From SZUA-254 sp964596065 (GTDB lineage Bacteria; Bacteroidota; Ignavibacteria; UBA10030; SZUA-254): a stretch of 64,000 bases of DNA. Shown here one piece after another: positions 7,909-17,300 of this stretch. The stretch is from the NCBI GenBank assembly GCA_964596065.1, contig CAZQSM010000003.1, positions 1 to 64,000 of the forward strand. The letters are read 5' to 3'. Numbering within the stretch: position 1 is the first letter of the stretch; every line of letters begins with the position of its first letter. A model generated the notes under the pieces. That model was not told where the DNA came from and ran no database searches. It worked only from the letters and a program-made list of their open reading frames with translations. Made by a program: the position numbers and the translations under genes.

Positions 7909-9537
7909 TTACATCTGTTCGGGCGCCGCGATCCCCAGGATGGAACAGCCGTTTCCGATGACGATCTTCGTCCCCAGCGCGAGGGCCATCCTCGCCGCGG
8001 TCAGGTTCCGGTCGTCGGTGATGACGCGGTGCGCGTGGTAAAAGCGGTGGAACTCCCCGGCCGTGTCGGCCAGGTACTCGATCAGCCGGTGCGGCTCGAA
8101 CGTCCGGGCGCACGAATCCACGATTTCGGGAAACCCGTCGAGCGCCTTCAGGAGGCCCAGCTCCTCCGGGGCGGCCAGGAGCCCGAGATCGGCCCCGGCG
8201 AAATCGATTTCGAGGGATTCGGCGTGCCTGATGATGCTGGCGATCCGCGCGTGCGCGTACTGGAGGTAGAACACCGGATTGGCCTCCGATTGTTCCTTGG
8301 CGAGCTTCAGGTCGAAATTCAGGTGGCTGCCGATTCCGCGCATCAGGAAGAAATACCGGACCACGTCGGGGGTGACTTCGGCGATCAGCTCGTCGAGGGT
8401 CGTGTAGTTCGCCTTCCGGGTCGACATCTTCACCACCTCCCCGTCCCGGACGATCGTGACGAACTGGTGGATCAGGACCTTCATCAGCCCGGTGTCGTGC
8501 CCGAGCGCCTTCAGCGCCGCCACCACGTCGGGCCAGGTGGCCACGTGGTCCGCGCCCAGGACGTCGATGATGAGGGTGAAGCCGCGGCGGTATTTCTCCC
8601 GGTGGTAGGCGATGTCGGGGAGGCGGTAGGTCGGCTCGCCGGTGTTCTTGACCACGACCTTGTCCTTCTCCCCGCCGAGTTCCGATACCCTGAACCAGAC
8701 TGCGCCGTCCTTGTCGTAGAGCAGGCCCTTCGCCCTGAGGGCGGCGAGGGTTTCCTCCACCTTCCCGCTCTCGTAAAGCGTGTTTTCGTTGTAAAAGGTG
8801 TCGTGGACAATGCCGAGCCGGCCGAGCGTGCCCTTGATGTCTTCGAAGATGTCGGCCTCGGCCCGGGCCTTGAACCTGCCCTCGGCGGGTGCGTCGCGGA
8901 GCCGGTCCCCCTCCTCCTCCACCAGGCGCCGGGCGATGTCGCGGATGTATTCGCCCTGGTAGTAGTCGTCGGGAAACGCGGCGTCGTCGCCGAGCAATTG
9001 GAGGTACCGGAGCCTGACGGAATCGCCCAGGATCCGCATCTGCCGTCCGGCGTTGTTGAAGTAATATTCCCTGCTGACCTCGTGTCCGGTCCATTCGAGG
9101 AGGCGCGCGACGGTGTCGCCGTAGACGGCGCCCCGGCCGTGTCCCACCGTGAGCGGCCCGGTGGGGTTGGCGCTCACGAACTCGACCTGCGCCCTGGTCC
9201 CCGCCCCGGCCCGGCTCCTCCCGAATTCCGCGCGCGCCTCGACGATCCCGCGCAGCCGCTCGCGGAAATAGGTCGCGCTGAACCGGACGTTGATGAACCC
9301 CGGACCGGCGACGTCCACCGCCGCGATCAGCGGATCGGATTTGGCCACCATCGCGGCGATGGCGGCCGCGAGCTCCCGCGGATTCTTCCCGGCGGACTTC
9401 GCGGCGACGAGGGCGACGTTGGTCGTGAGGTCGCCGTGCGAAGGGTCCCTCGGTTTTTCGAATGTGGGCGGGGCGATTCCGGAAACTCCGATCGATCGCA
9501 GGGCCTCGGAAACCGCCTCCCTGAGGCGTTGCTTCAT
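7909..9537 (-). CDS. argS: Arginyl-tRNA synthetase
   Basis: A 542-aa class I synthetase charging tRNA-Arg. It has the N-terminal Arg-tRNA-synthetase domain (residues 1-80), the signature FVSANPTGPLTVGHGRGAVYGD (a HIGH-type motif, here VGHG), a degenerate KMSKS equivalent (VKMSTRKANY) and the C-terminal DALR anticodon-binding domain (QYAHARIASIIRHAE). The start ATG overlaps the rsfS stop (ATGA). Length and domains are normal for a bacterial ArgS. Confidence 0.96.
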   Translation of the reverse strand: MKQRLREAVSEALRSIGVSGIAPPTFEKPRDPSHGDLTTNVALVAAKSAGKNPRELAAAIAAMVAKSDPLIAAVDVAGPGFINVRFSATYFRERLRGIVEARAEFGRSRAGAGTRAQVEFVSANPTGPLTVGHGRGAVYGDTVARLLEWTGHEVSREYYFNNAGRQMRILGDSVRLRYLQLLGDDAAFPDDYYQGEYIRDIARRLVEEEGDRLRDAPAEGRFKARAEADIFEDIKGTLGRLGIVHDTFYNENTLYESGKVEETLAALRAKGLLYDKDGAVWFRVSELGGEKDKVVVKNTGEPTYRLPDIAYHREKYRRGFTLIIDVLGADHVATWPDVVAALKALGHDTGLMKVLIHQFVTIVRDGEVVKMSTRKANYTTLDELIAEVTPDVVRYFFLMRGIGSHLNFDLKLAKEQSEANPVFYLQYAHARIASIIRHAESLEIDFAGADLGLLAAPEELGLLKALDGFPEIVDSCARTFEPHRLIEYLADTAGEFHRFYHAHRVITDDRNLTAARMALALGTKIVIGNGCSILGIAAPEQM

Positions 9538-10046
9538 TTTTTTGCGCGGGGGCGGGGTGCGGCGGGTTTGGCGCGCTTCGCCGGCGGCGCTTTCGCTCGG
9601 GGCGCCGGTTTGGCCTTCGGCCCGGCGGGCGCGTCTTTCGCGCCGGACGCCGGGGAGGTTTTTTTCCGCGGCGCCGCGGCCTTCGCGCGGGGCGCGACCG
9701 GGGCGTCGTTCACCTCCTCGATGTTCGCGTCCCCCCAGAGCTTCTCGAGGGCATAGAACTTCCTGACGTCCTTGTGGAACACGTGCACGACCACGTCGAT
9801 GAAATCGAGGAGGATCCACTGCTTCTGCGAGATGCCCTCCCGGTGCCAGGGATGCACGTCGGATTCGGCGAGGCCGTCGGTCACCGCGTCGGCCACCGCC
9901 TTCACCTGGACGTCGGAGTCGGCGGAACAGAGGACGAAAAAGTCGGCCACATCGGAGATTTTCCTGAGGTCGAGCAGCTGCACGTCCGACGCCTTCTTGG
10001 AGAGCGCGAACGCGGCGATTTTCTTTGCGAGGTTGCGGGCGGTCAA
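9534..10046 (-). CDS. rsfS: Ribosomal silencing factor RsfS with long basic tail
   Basis: A 170-aa protein. Residues of about 1-112 are the RsfS/Iojap domain (LDLRKISDVADFFVLCSADSD, WILLDFIDVVVHVFHKDVRKFYALEKLWGDA). RsfS binds ribosomal protein L14 and blocks subunit joining. The start is TTG, overlapping the upstream stop in a TTGA junction, with an AGGGA ribosome site about 8 nt before it; no ATG lies upstream in the conserved region. Unusually, about 50 extra C-terminal residues consist almost only of Lys, Ala, Pro and Arg (AKPAPRAKAPPAKRAKPAAP), which most RsfS proteins lack. Confidence 0.93.
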   Translation of the reverse strand: MTARNLAKKIAAFALSKKASDVQLLDLRKISDVADFFVLCSADSDVQVKAVADAVTDGLAESDVHPWHREGISQKQWILLDFIDVVVHVFHKDVRKFYALEKLWGDANIEEVNDAPVAPRAKAAAPRKKTSPASGAKDAPAGPKAKPAPRAKAPPAKRAKPAAPRPRAKK

Positions 10047-10528
10047 CGTGGTTTCCCTGGTAAGAGTGATGCGTGGTCCTCGCCGATGACCACAGAGACA
10101 TCGACGAAGTAATCCGGGTTGAGTTGCTGGACGACGTTCGACCCGGCGACGCCGAGGGCGGCGGCCACCTTGTGCGCGGCGGCCAGGTTGCCGACCCGGT
10201 CGATGACGATCGTGCGGGCGACCGCGGAGGATGAATAATTCTTCAGTTCGACGACGTCGAACCCGGCCCCCCGGAGGAACGCCATGAACCTGGCCCCGGC
10301 CCCCTTCGCCCCGCACCCGTTGAGCACGTCGAGCTGGATGACCTTCGAGGGGATCACGGGAGCGGCGGGGGGCGGCTCCGGCTTCTTCCCCTCGGCGTGG
10401 AAAAGGTACGAGAGGAAAGCGGCGCACCCGACGGACAGGAGCAGGACGGTGGTGAAAACGGTTCGTAACGATCTTCGCGGCGGCGTCCGTTCCGGTGCGC
10501 TCACGGGCGGCATCGGCTCAACGCTCAT
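10043..10528 (-). CDS. LytR C-terminal domain protein, single-pass membrane
   Basis: A 161-aa protein with a cytoplasmic Pro-rich start, one transmembrane helix (about 22-44) and a proline linker. The exported domain has the LytR_C/CpsA_C pattern (IQLDVLNGCGAKGAGARFMAFLRGAGFDVVELKNY). The catalytic LytR-CpsA-Psr domain is absent, so it is not a wall-polymer ligase. It precedes rsfS with a 4-nt overlap. The function of stand-alone LytR_C proteins is not established. Confidence 0.85.
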   Translation of the reverse strand: MSVEPMPPVSAPERTPPRRSLRTVFTTVLLLSVGCAAFLSYLFHAEGKKPEPPPAAPVIPSKVIQLDVLNGCGAKGAGARFMAFLRGAGFDVVELKNYSSSAVARTIVIDRVGNLAAAHKVAAALGVAGSNVVQQLNPDYFVDVSVVIGEDHASLLPGKPR

Positions 10529-10547
10529 GCGGGCCTGCGGTCAGCGG

Positions 10548-11060
10548 TCATCGATGGAATTCTCTGTCTCCCCAGGGACTTCCGTAGTAGAAGGGATCGA
10601 ACGGGTTCCGGTAGACGGAATACGGCAGCTCGCGGTACTGGAACTGCAGGAAGACGTTTTCCCACGGCCGGTAGTTCAGCTCGGCCCGGCTGAGGTAGAT
10701 ACGGCTGAGATCGGCCCGGTCGGCCCCGGCGGTCGGACCGAACGGCGACCCCTGCAGGGTCACGTCGAACCGGACGTCGAGCGGGTCGGCGATGTTGTAG
10801 AACATCGAATTGGTGTAGTTCGCCAGCGAGAGCCCCGTGCCGCCCGCGCTCATGAAGTTGTACGAGAGGGAATGACGCATGTGGAAGCGGTCGGGATCGA
10901 GGAGCCCGAAGAAGGAGCTGAGCCCGGCCCCGGTCCATCCGCCCGGACGCACCAGCGAGGCCGAGGCGCTTTCTTCGGCGGGGGACTGGGATTTGAGCTG
11001 CGAGTGCGCCGTGGCGCAGAGGGAAACGGCCAGGACGGCGGTCAGTATCGTCTTTTTCAT
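10548..11060 (-). CDS. Small exported protein of unknown function
   Basis: A 170-aa protein with a clear signal peptide (MKKTILTAVLAVSLCATAHSQ). The mature part of about 150 residues is rich in aromatic and short beta-like stretches (HSLSYNFMSAGG, YLSRAELNYRPWENVFLQFQYRELPY), as expected for a small outer-membrane or periplasmic protein. I do not recognise the family. It has its own promoter (11076-11104), with a GCGGTGG-type weak ribosome site, and probably heads a unit with the LytR_C gene, rsfS and argS. Confidence 0.7.
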   Translation of the reverse strand: MKKTILTAVLAVSLCATAHSQLKSQSPAEESASASLVRPGGWTGAGLSSFFGLLDPDRFHMRHSLSYNFMSAGGTGLSLANYTNSMFYNIADPLDVRFDVTLQGSPFGPTAGADRADLSRIYLSRAELNYRPWENVFLQFQYRELPYSVYRNPFDPFYYGSPWGDREFHR

Positions 11061-11075
11061 GGTTCCACCGCTTTC

Positions 11076-11104
11076 AGTATAAAAAAATCGGCCCTGAGAA
11101 TCAA
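11076..11104 (-). promoter_or_regulatory. Sigma70-like promoter for the 10548-11060 gene
   Basis: Reading the minus strand: TTGATT (11104-11099), 17-bp spacer, TATACT (11081-11076), then about 15 nt to the start codon at 11060. The -35 box overlaps the stop codon of the upstream uridylyltransferase gene. The -35 and spacer match the porX promoter at 17 of 20 positions. Confidence 0.6.
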
Positions 11105-11877
11105 ACCGCGCCGCCGGCCCTCCCCAGCATCGCGAGCCGGGCGCTCTCGAGCTGCGCCAGGTCGTTGATCCCGGCCACTTCCGCGGGGTCCAGGCACCGG
11201 ACGGCCGAAATCCGCCACCCGTTGGTCGAGAAGATCTGGAAGACGTCCGTCAGGTAGTATTCCCCCTGGGCGTTGTCGGCACCGATGCTTTCCAGCGACC
11301 GGAAGAGCCTTTCCCGTTCGAACACGTAAATGCCCGAATTGATTTCCGCGATCTTCTTTTCCTGCGCCGACGCGTCCTTTTCCTCGACGATCCTCTCGAC
11401 GCTCTCGTCCTTCTTCCTGACGATCCTCCCGTATCCGGTCGGATCCGCGACCTCCGCCGTCAGGATCGTCGCGGCGGCGCCGGTCGTGCGGTGGTAGCCG
11501 AGGAGCGCCCGGAGCGTCTTTTCCGTGAGCAGCGGGACGTCGCCGGAGAGGACCAGGACGTCGCCGTTGAACCCGGCGAGCGCCCCCGCGGCCTGCTGCA
11601 CGGCGTGCCCCGTGCCGAGCTGTTTGTCCTGCGAGACGAACTCGATCCTCCCGCCGGCCGCCGAAAAATAGTCGATCACCGTCTCCTTCCTCCACCCCAC
11701 CACCAGCAGGATCCGGCCGGCGCCGATCGACCGGGCGAGCTCGACGGTGTACGCCACCATCGGCTTCCCCTCGATCGGGTACATCACCTTCGTCATCTCG
11801 GGGTTTTTCATCCTCGTCCCCTTGCCGGCGGCGAGGATGAGCACCGCGAGTTCCCTGGGTGTCTGCGCTTCAGCCAT
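11101..11877 (-). CDS. Stand-alone GlmU-type nucleotidyltransferase
   Basis: A 258-aa protein with the pyrophosphorylase signature LILAAGKGTRMKN and conserved GKPMVAYTVELA, QLGTGHAVQQA, VLSGDVPLL and EINSGIYVFERERLF. These match the N-terminal uridylyltransferase domain of GlmU (UTP + GlcNAc-1-P to UDP-GlcNAc). The left-handed beta-helix acetyltransferase half of bifunctional GlmU is missing: the protein stops after the Rossmann domain and a short tail. Either acetylation is done by another protein or the substrate is a different sugar phosphate. It lies 4 nt after panC. Confidence 0.85.
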   Translation of the reverse strand: MAEAQTPRELAVLILAAGKGTRMKNPEMTKVMYPIEGKPMVAYTVELARSIGAGRILLVVGWRKETVIDYFSAAGGRIEFVSQDKQLGTGHAVQQAAGALAGFNGDVLVLSGDVPLLTEKTLRALLGYHRTTGAAATILTAEVADPTGYGRIVRKKDESVERIVEEKDASAQEKKIAEINSGIYVFERERLFRSLESIGADNAQGEYYLTDVFQIFSTNGWRISAVRCLDPAEVAGINDLAQLESARLAMLGRAGGAV

Positions 11878-11881
11878 AATT

Positions 11882-12736
11882 TCAATCCACCATGACGTCT
11901 TCGTTGTCGATGAGGCGCACCGTCCCGATCCGCACGGCGAGCGAGATGAGCGCCCGTGAACCGCTCACGAGTTCCGGTAGTTCGGCGAGGGAGTCCGCGT
12001 CCGCGATCGAGACGTAGTCGATCGAGGCCGACGGCTGCGCTTCGATGACGGCGCGCATCCTCCTCCTGATGTCGTCACAGTTCCGCTCGCCCGAGGCGAT
12101 GGCGCGGAGCGCCTCCCCGATGGAGCGCCGGAGCGCCGGCGCCTGGGCGCGTTCCGCCGGGGAGAGCCTCACGTTCCTGGAGCTCATGGCCAGCCCGTCC
12201 GGCTCGCGAACGGTAGCGGCGACGACGATCTCCACACCGGTGTCGAGGTCGGCGGCCATCCTCCGGATGACGGCGGCCTGCTGGGCGTCCTTCCGCCCGA
12301 AGACGGCGACGTGCGGCCTCACGATGTTGAAGAGCTTCGCCACGACGGTCGCCACGCCGCGGAAATGTCCCGGCCGGCTCTTCCCTTCGAGCACGTCCGA
12401 CATCGGCCCGACGTCGACCGTGGTCGAGTGGCCGGGGGGATAGATCCCGTCCGTGTCCGGGAGGAAGAGGATGTCCGCGCCCGCGCCGGCCGCCATCGCG
12501 GCGTCGCGTTCCGGGTCGCGCGGGTAGGCGGCGAAATCCTCGCCGGGACCGAATTGGGTCGGGTTGACGAAGACGGAGACCACCAGGATGTCGGAATGTT
12601 CGCGGGCGATCCTCATCAGGCTCAGGTGCCCCTCGTGGAGGAACCCCATCGTGGGCACGAACCCGATCCTCCGGCCGTCCCGCCGGTGCGCGTCCGCCGC
12701 CGCGCTCATCGCGGCGACGCGATCGATGGTGACCAT
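11882..12736 (-). CDS. panC: Pantothenate synthetase
   Basis: A 284-aa enzyme condensing pantoate and beta-alanine with ATP in coenzyme A biosynthesis. Seen: FVPTMGFLHEGHLSLM with the HIGH-type HEGH, VFVNPTQFGPGEDFAAYPRD, GRKDAQQAAVIRRM and VREPDGLAMSSRNVRLSP, all canonical. The start ATG shares one base with the stop of the upstream barrel gene (TGATG). The placement at the end of an envelope operon looks incidental. Confidence 0.96.
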   Translation of the reverse strand: MVTIDRVAAMSAAADAHRRDGRRIGFVPTMGFLHEGHLSLMRIAREHSDILVVSVFVNPTQFGPGEDFAAYPRDPERDAAMAAGAGADILFLPDTDGIYPPGHSTTVDVGPMSDVLEGKSRPGHFRGVATVVAKLFNIVRPHVAVFGRKDAQQAAVIRRMAADLDTGVEIVVAATVREPDGLAMSSRNVRLSPAERAQAPALRRSIGEALRAIASGERNCDDIRRRMRAVIEAQPSASIDYVSIADADSLAELPELVSGSRALISLAVRIGTVRLIDNEDVMVD

Positions 12737-14391
12737 CAGAGCCGGGCTTTGGCCGTCACGTAGAAATCGATGCCGCGGGCCGGGTAGCCGTTCCACCGCA
12801 GGAACCGCCTGTCGAACATGTTCCTGATGCCGGCGGAGAGGAGGACCCTCGACACGATGGTGGTCGAGACGCCCGCGTCGGCGACGAAGGCGCCGCCGAT
12901 CCAGGTCAGCCCCGCCCTGTCGATGTTCTGCCTGCTCCAGTAGCGGGCCACGCCGCTGATCGTCCACCAGCCGGTGAGATCGTACTCCGCCCGGGCCCCG
13001 GCGTCGGCCATCGGCGTCATCGGCAGCTGCGTGTTCCCGCCCCGTTCGCGCGACGGGTTGAGCGCGCCGTGGAAGGCCAGCCGCAGCCCGTCCCGCGGCC
13101 GCACGCTCCCCTCGACCCGGAGGGTCGACTGCCACGTCCCGGCGAATTCCGTCCGGATCCTGCCGCTGTCGGCGATCAGGAGGGGATGGTTGTCGCTCTG
13201 GGCGTAGTTCCCCGTCAATTCGAGCGTGAGCATCCCGCTGTTGTACCAGATCGACCCGCCGAAGTCCAGCGTCCTGACTTCCGGGACGAGGGCGATCTCG
13301 CGGGCGAGGTAGGGCACGCTGTCGGCGAGCGCCGAATACCGGCCAAGGTCCATCCCGGGACGGAACCAGAGGTTGACCTTCCGGCCGGCGTTGATTTCCC
13401 ATTCGAGCTCGGCCAGGGGCGAAAGGCGCGTCCTCGAGACGTCGTCGGTCCCGCTCCCCCCGGCGTACTCCGCGCCGGCCTTCAGGAAGAAGTCAGGGGA
13501 GATCCTCCACTGGAGCGCCCCGAGCAGCGTGTAGAGCGAGGGGGACGCGGGGCTGCCCGGGTAATCGAGCGATGAGCTCTCGTACCGGAAGCCGGAGATG
13601 AACCGGTAGCTCCCGACGTCGCCGGTGACCGACGCGTCGAGCGCCGGCGACGTGACCGTGACCCCGGAGTCGGTGCCGCCGGCCGCGTCGGTGACCGAGA
13701 GGACGTCGGCGGCCACCGAGAAGTCCATCACCAGCCCCTCCCGCCTGAGCGACGAGAATCCGGCCCCGAACGCGAAGCGGTCCCTGTCCCTCACCGTCAC
13801 GGCGGGGAGGAGCCCCGGCATCCCGAAGGCGTCGTGGCGGTAATCGAGGTCCGCGTTAAGCCGGAAATTCTTCAGGAGCTCGTTGTCGGTGGTGACGAGC
13901 GACGTGTATTTCCCGCCGATTTGGAACTCGTCGCCCTCCGAGTTGGCGGTGTGGCCGTCGGTCCGCCGGTATCCCCCGGTGGTGGAGAGGTTCCACCGCT
14001 GGGTATGGTAGTCGACGAATGCCCTCATCCCGAACGTGCCGAAGCGGCCGGCCGAACCCTCGGCCGACACCCTCCAGGGCAACTCGCGTTGCTCGTAGCG
14101 CGGCAGGGAGCCGCCCGGCAGGGGAATGGGCGGGCGCTCCGTCAGTAGTCCCGAATCGGGGGCCGGCGCTTCGTAGAGCGGGACGTCGAAAATTTCGCCT
14201 TTGCGGGCGAACGGGAGCGTGATCGCCTTCTTCCCGACGATGGTGATTTCGGGAATTTCGAGCCTCGGCAGCTCCCTGCGGGCCGCGGAGTCGGGGTCCT
14301 GGGAGCCGGAACCCTGCGCATCGGCGCGCGTCGCGGCGGCGAGGAGCAGGGCGGCGAACGCCATCGTTGTCACGGTCATCGTGTGCCTCAT
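12736..14391 (-). CDS. Outer-membrane beta-barrel protein, TonB-receptor-like
   Basis: A 551-aa protein with a signal peptide (about 1-25) and a short conserved segment LEIPEITIVGKKAITLPF that resembles a TonB-box/plug remnant. About 450 residues of alternating beta strands follow, ending in an aromatic-rich strand (RGIDFYVTAKARL), like the C-terminal strands of TonB-dependent receptors (LSAGIRNMFDRRFLRWNGYPARG). A full plug domain is not seen, and the protein is shorter than the usual 650-1000 aa. It overlaps the TPR gene by 4 nt and lies downstream of exbB-exbD-tonB, suggesting an energised barrel. Confidence 0.72.
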   Translation of the reverse strand: MRHTMTVTTMAFAALLLAAATRADAQGSGSQDPDSAARRELPRLEIPEITIVGKKAITLPFARKGEIFDVPLYEAPAPDSGLLTERPPIPLPGGSLPRYEQRELPWRVSAEGSAGRFGTFGMRAFVDYHTQRWNLSTTGGYRRTDGHTANSEGDEFQIGGKYTSLVTTDNELLKNFRLNADLDYRHDAFGMPGLLPAVTVRDRDRFAFGAGFSSLRREGLVMDFSVAADVLSVTDAAGGTDSGVTVTSPALDASVTGDVGSYRFISGFRYESSSLDYPGSPASPSLYTLLGALQWRISPDFFLKAGAEYAGGSGTDDVSRTRLSPLAELEWEINAGRKVNLWFRPGMDLGRYSALADSVPYLAREIALVPEVRTLDFGGSIWYNSGMLTLELTGNYAQSDNHPLLIADSGRIRTEFAGTWQSTLRVEGSVRPRDGLRLAFHGALNPSRERGGNTQLPMTPMADAGARAEYDLTGWWTISGVARYWSRQNIDRAGLTWIGGAFVADAGVSTTIVSRVLLSAGIRNMFDRRFLRWNGYPARGIDFYVTAKARL

Positions 14392-17300
14392 TTCCGCAGC
14401 CTCCTGAGCCGTTCCTCGGCGTCGAGTTTCATCGCCGGGTCCACCGGCGCGGCGACGATCATTTCATAGAGTTCGATCGCGCGGCGGTTGTCGCGCAGCC
14501 GCTCGTACGACTCACCGGCGCCCAGCCGCGCCCGCTCGACCATGATCGGGAACTCATCGTACTGCTCGTAGACGTCGCGGAAGGCCTGGAGGGCGTCGGC
14601 GGGCTTTTTCAGGGAGAGGTAGTTCTCACCCACGAGGAGGAGCGCCTCCGCCGCCAGGTCGTCGTTCCGGCGGGCGATGATCCGTTCGAGCGTGTCGAGC
14701 GCCATCCGGTATTCCTTCGCGTCGTTGTGCATCCGGGCGAGCTGGAGGCGGCTCCGGTCGGCGAAGATGTCGTCGGGATGCTTTTCGATCACCTCGCGGA
14801 ACTGCCGTTTCGCCGCCGGCCTGTCGGGGATGTTCATTTCAGCGACCCCGAGCTGGTAGCGCGCCTCGGGGAGGAGGGGCGACTGCGGGTACTTCCCGGC
14901 GAACGGCGTCAGGATGTCGACGGCGGCCCTGTGCCGCCTCAGCTTGATGTACGACACGCCGGTCATCAGGCGGACATCCTGGGCGGTCTCCGTGTCGTCG
15001 AAATTCCTCAGGATCTCCTCGTAGTACGACACCGCCTGCTGCTGGTTGTCCTCGAGTTCGTACGCGCGGCCGAGTTGGTAGAGCGCCTTCGCCCTGAGCG
15101 CGCGCGGAGGGTTCATCTTCAGCATCGACTGGTATTCGAGGGCCGCCCCGGCGTAGTCCCCCTGGCCGAAGAGGATGTCCCCCTTGCGCATCACCAGTTC
15201 CTCCCGCGACCCGCCCTCGGGGGCGGCGTCGAGGAATTTGTCGATCTCCGCCAGCGCGCCGGCCGGCTTGCCCTCGGCCTGGTACGTATACTGCAGGCCG
15301 GTCATGGCGTCGCTCACCAGCGGGCTCGACGGGAACTCCGTCAGGACTTTCTGGTAGTAGACCCGCGAACTGTCGTACTGTTTGAGGTTGTAGTAGGAGT
15401 CGCCGGTGTTGAAGTAGACGCGTGGCATCAGCGGGCTCTCCGGGTACCCCTTCATGAACGCCCCGAATTCCCCGAGCGCGCTGCGGTAGTCGTCGCCCGA
15501 GAAATAGGTCCAGGCGATGTTGAACTGGACCACTTCGCCGTAGATCGATTCGGGATACCGTTTCTGGAAATCGCGCAGGCGCGCGATCCCCCGCTCCGAG
15601 TCGCCGCGCTGGATGTACGACATCCCGACCTGGAACGCCGCGTATTCCCCGTACTGCCCCCCCCTGCCCCCCTCGGCGAGCGCGGCGTAGAGAGCGCTCG
15701 ACCGGTCGTACTGCCCCAGGAAGAAGTAGCAGTCGGCGCGTCGCAGGTCGGCCTCGGCGGAGCGGGGATCGTCCTTGTACTGCCGTCCGAAGCGTTCAAA
15801 CGCCGCGGCGGCCCCGGTGAATTTCTGCTGCTCGAAGAGCGACCACGCGGCCCCGTATTCCGCCGTCGCGCGCATCGGCCCCTCGGGCAGGTTCGAGACG
15901 GCCCCGGAGAAGGCGCGTTCGGCGTCGTCGAAGCGGCCGTCCTGGTAGAGCGCCTCGGCCCTCCAGAGGAGGGCGGCGGGAACGTCGGGGGACCGGGGAT
16001 GCGATTTCAGGAATTCGGCGAGGATCTCGCCGCTGCTCCTGAACCGGCCGAGGTGGTACATCGCGATCCCCTCCCGGAACATCGCCGCCGCCGCGAGGTC
16101 GCCGGACGCGCCGGCCTTCCGCGCCTGCGCGAACGAGTATTGCGCGTTCGAAAAATCGTTGATGCCGAAACTGCTCTCGCCCATCATGCGGTACGAGACG
16201 GCCCGGCGGTCGCTTTCCGGGAAGAGCCTCGCCGCGTACGAAAAATTCTTCTTCGCGTCGCGAAAACGGCGGTTCCGGTACTGGATCATTCCCATCTGGA
16301 TGTAGGCCCGCTCGGCGAACCGGTCGTACGGGGAGCGGACGGTGAGCGTGTCGAATTTCGCGAGCGCTCCGAATTCGTCCGCGGTGAGGAGCGAGAGCAC
16401 GCCGCTCTGGTAGAGCGCCGCGATGCCCACGGAATCGTCGCGGGTCGCGAGCGAGTCGAGATGCTGCCTCGCGCGCGAGTAATCGCCCTGCCGGATGTAC
16501 GCCCAGGCCAGGCCGAGTTCGGCGGACCGCGCGAGCGACCCGCCCGGGTTGTCCTCCGAGAGGGAACGGAACGACGCCACGGCCGACGGATAGTCCCCCA
16601 GCCTGAACGCCGTTTCGCCGCTCAGCAGGTGGTGTTCCTCCCGCTGGGCCGGCGTGGACGGTTCAACCTGCCCGAGGAGCGAGTAGGCGGTCCGGTGGTT
16701 TCCCCGCCTCAGCGCGATCGACGCGGAACGGAGCTTCGCGTCGGGGGCGAGCCGGCCGGCGGGAAATTCGCCCAGCAGGGAATCAAGGTAGGCCGCGGCG
16801 CGGGGGAGGTCGCCCCTCCGCTCCGAGGAGAGGGCCCAGCCGAAGAGCGCGTCTTCCCGGGAACCGGCGGACGCCGGGTCGGACATCATCGCCGACAGGT
16901 CCGCCTCGGCCGCGTCGGGGTCGCCGAGGTCGATCGCGATCATCGCCCTCCAGAAAAAGGCGGCGCCACGCTCCCCGAAATCGGGATGTTCCGCGATGAG
17001 CGTCGTGAGCGCTTCCCGGCCCGGCGGGAGGAGCCGGAGCTGGAAGGCGCTGACGCCCTTGACGAACAGGGCCCTCGGGGCGGCGCCGTCCGCGCCGAAG
17101 AGCGCCAGGAACTCGGTGGCCCACTGGTAGGCCTCCAGGTAGTCCCTGTCGGCGTACCCGCTCTCCATCAGGAGCGACACCACGTCGCGGTTTTCCCGGC
17201 TGACGAGCGAGGGCACGAAGCGGGATGACGCCTTCCGGCGCACGACCTGGTGCGATTCGATCTTCGCCCATTCCTCGCCGAGCCTGTCGTTGTCGAAATG

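Noticed and set aside
14367..17228. 953-codon open frame on the plus strand opposite the TPR gene
   Set aside because: It is a high-GC antisense shadow: Arg/Gly/Glu/Pro-rich, with no domain. The opposite strand has a signal peptide, TPR repeats and a perfect Shine-Dalgarno.
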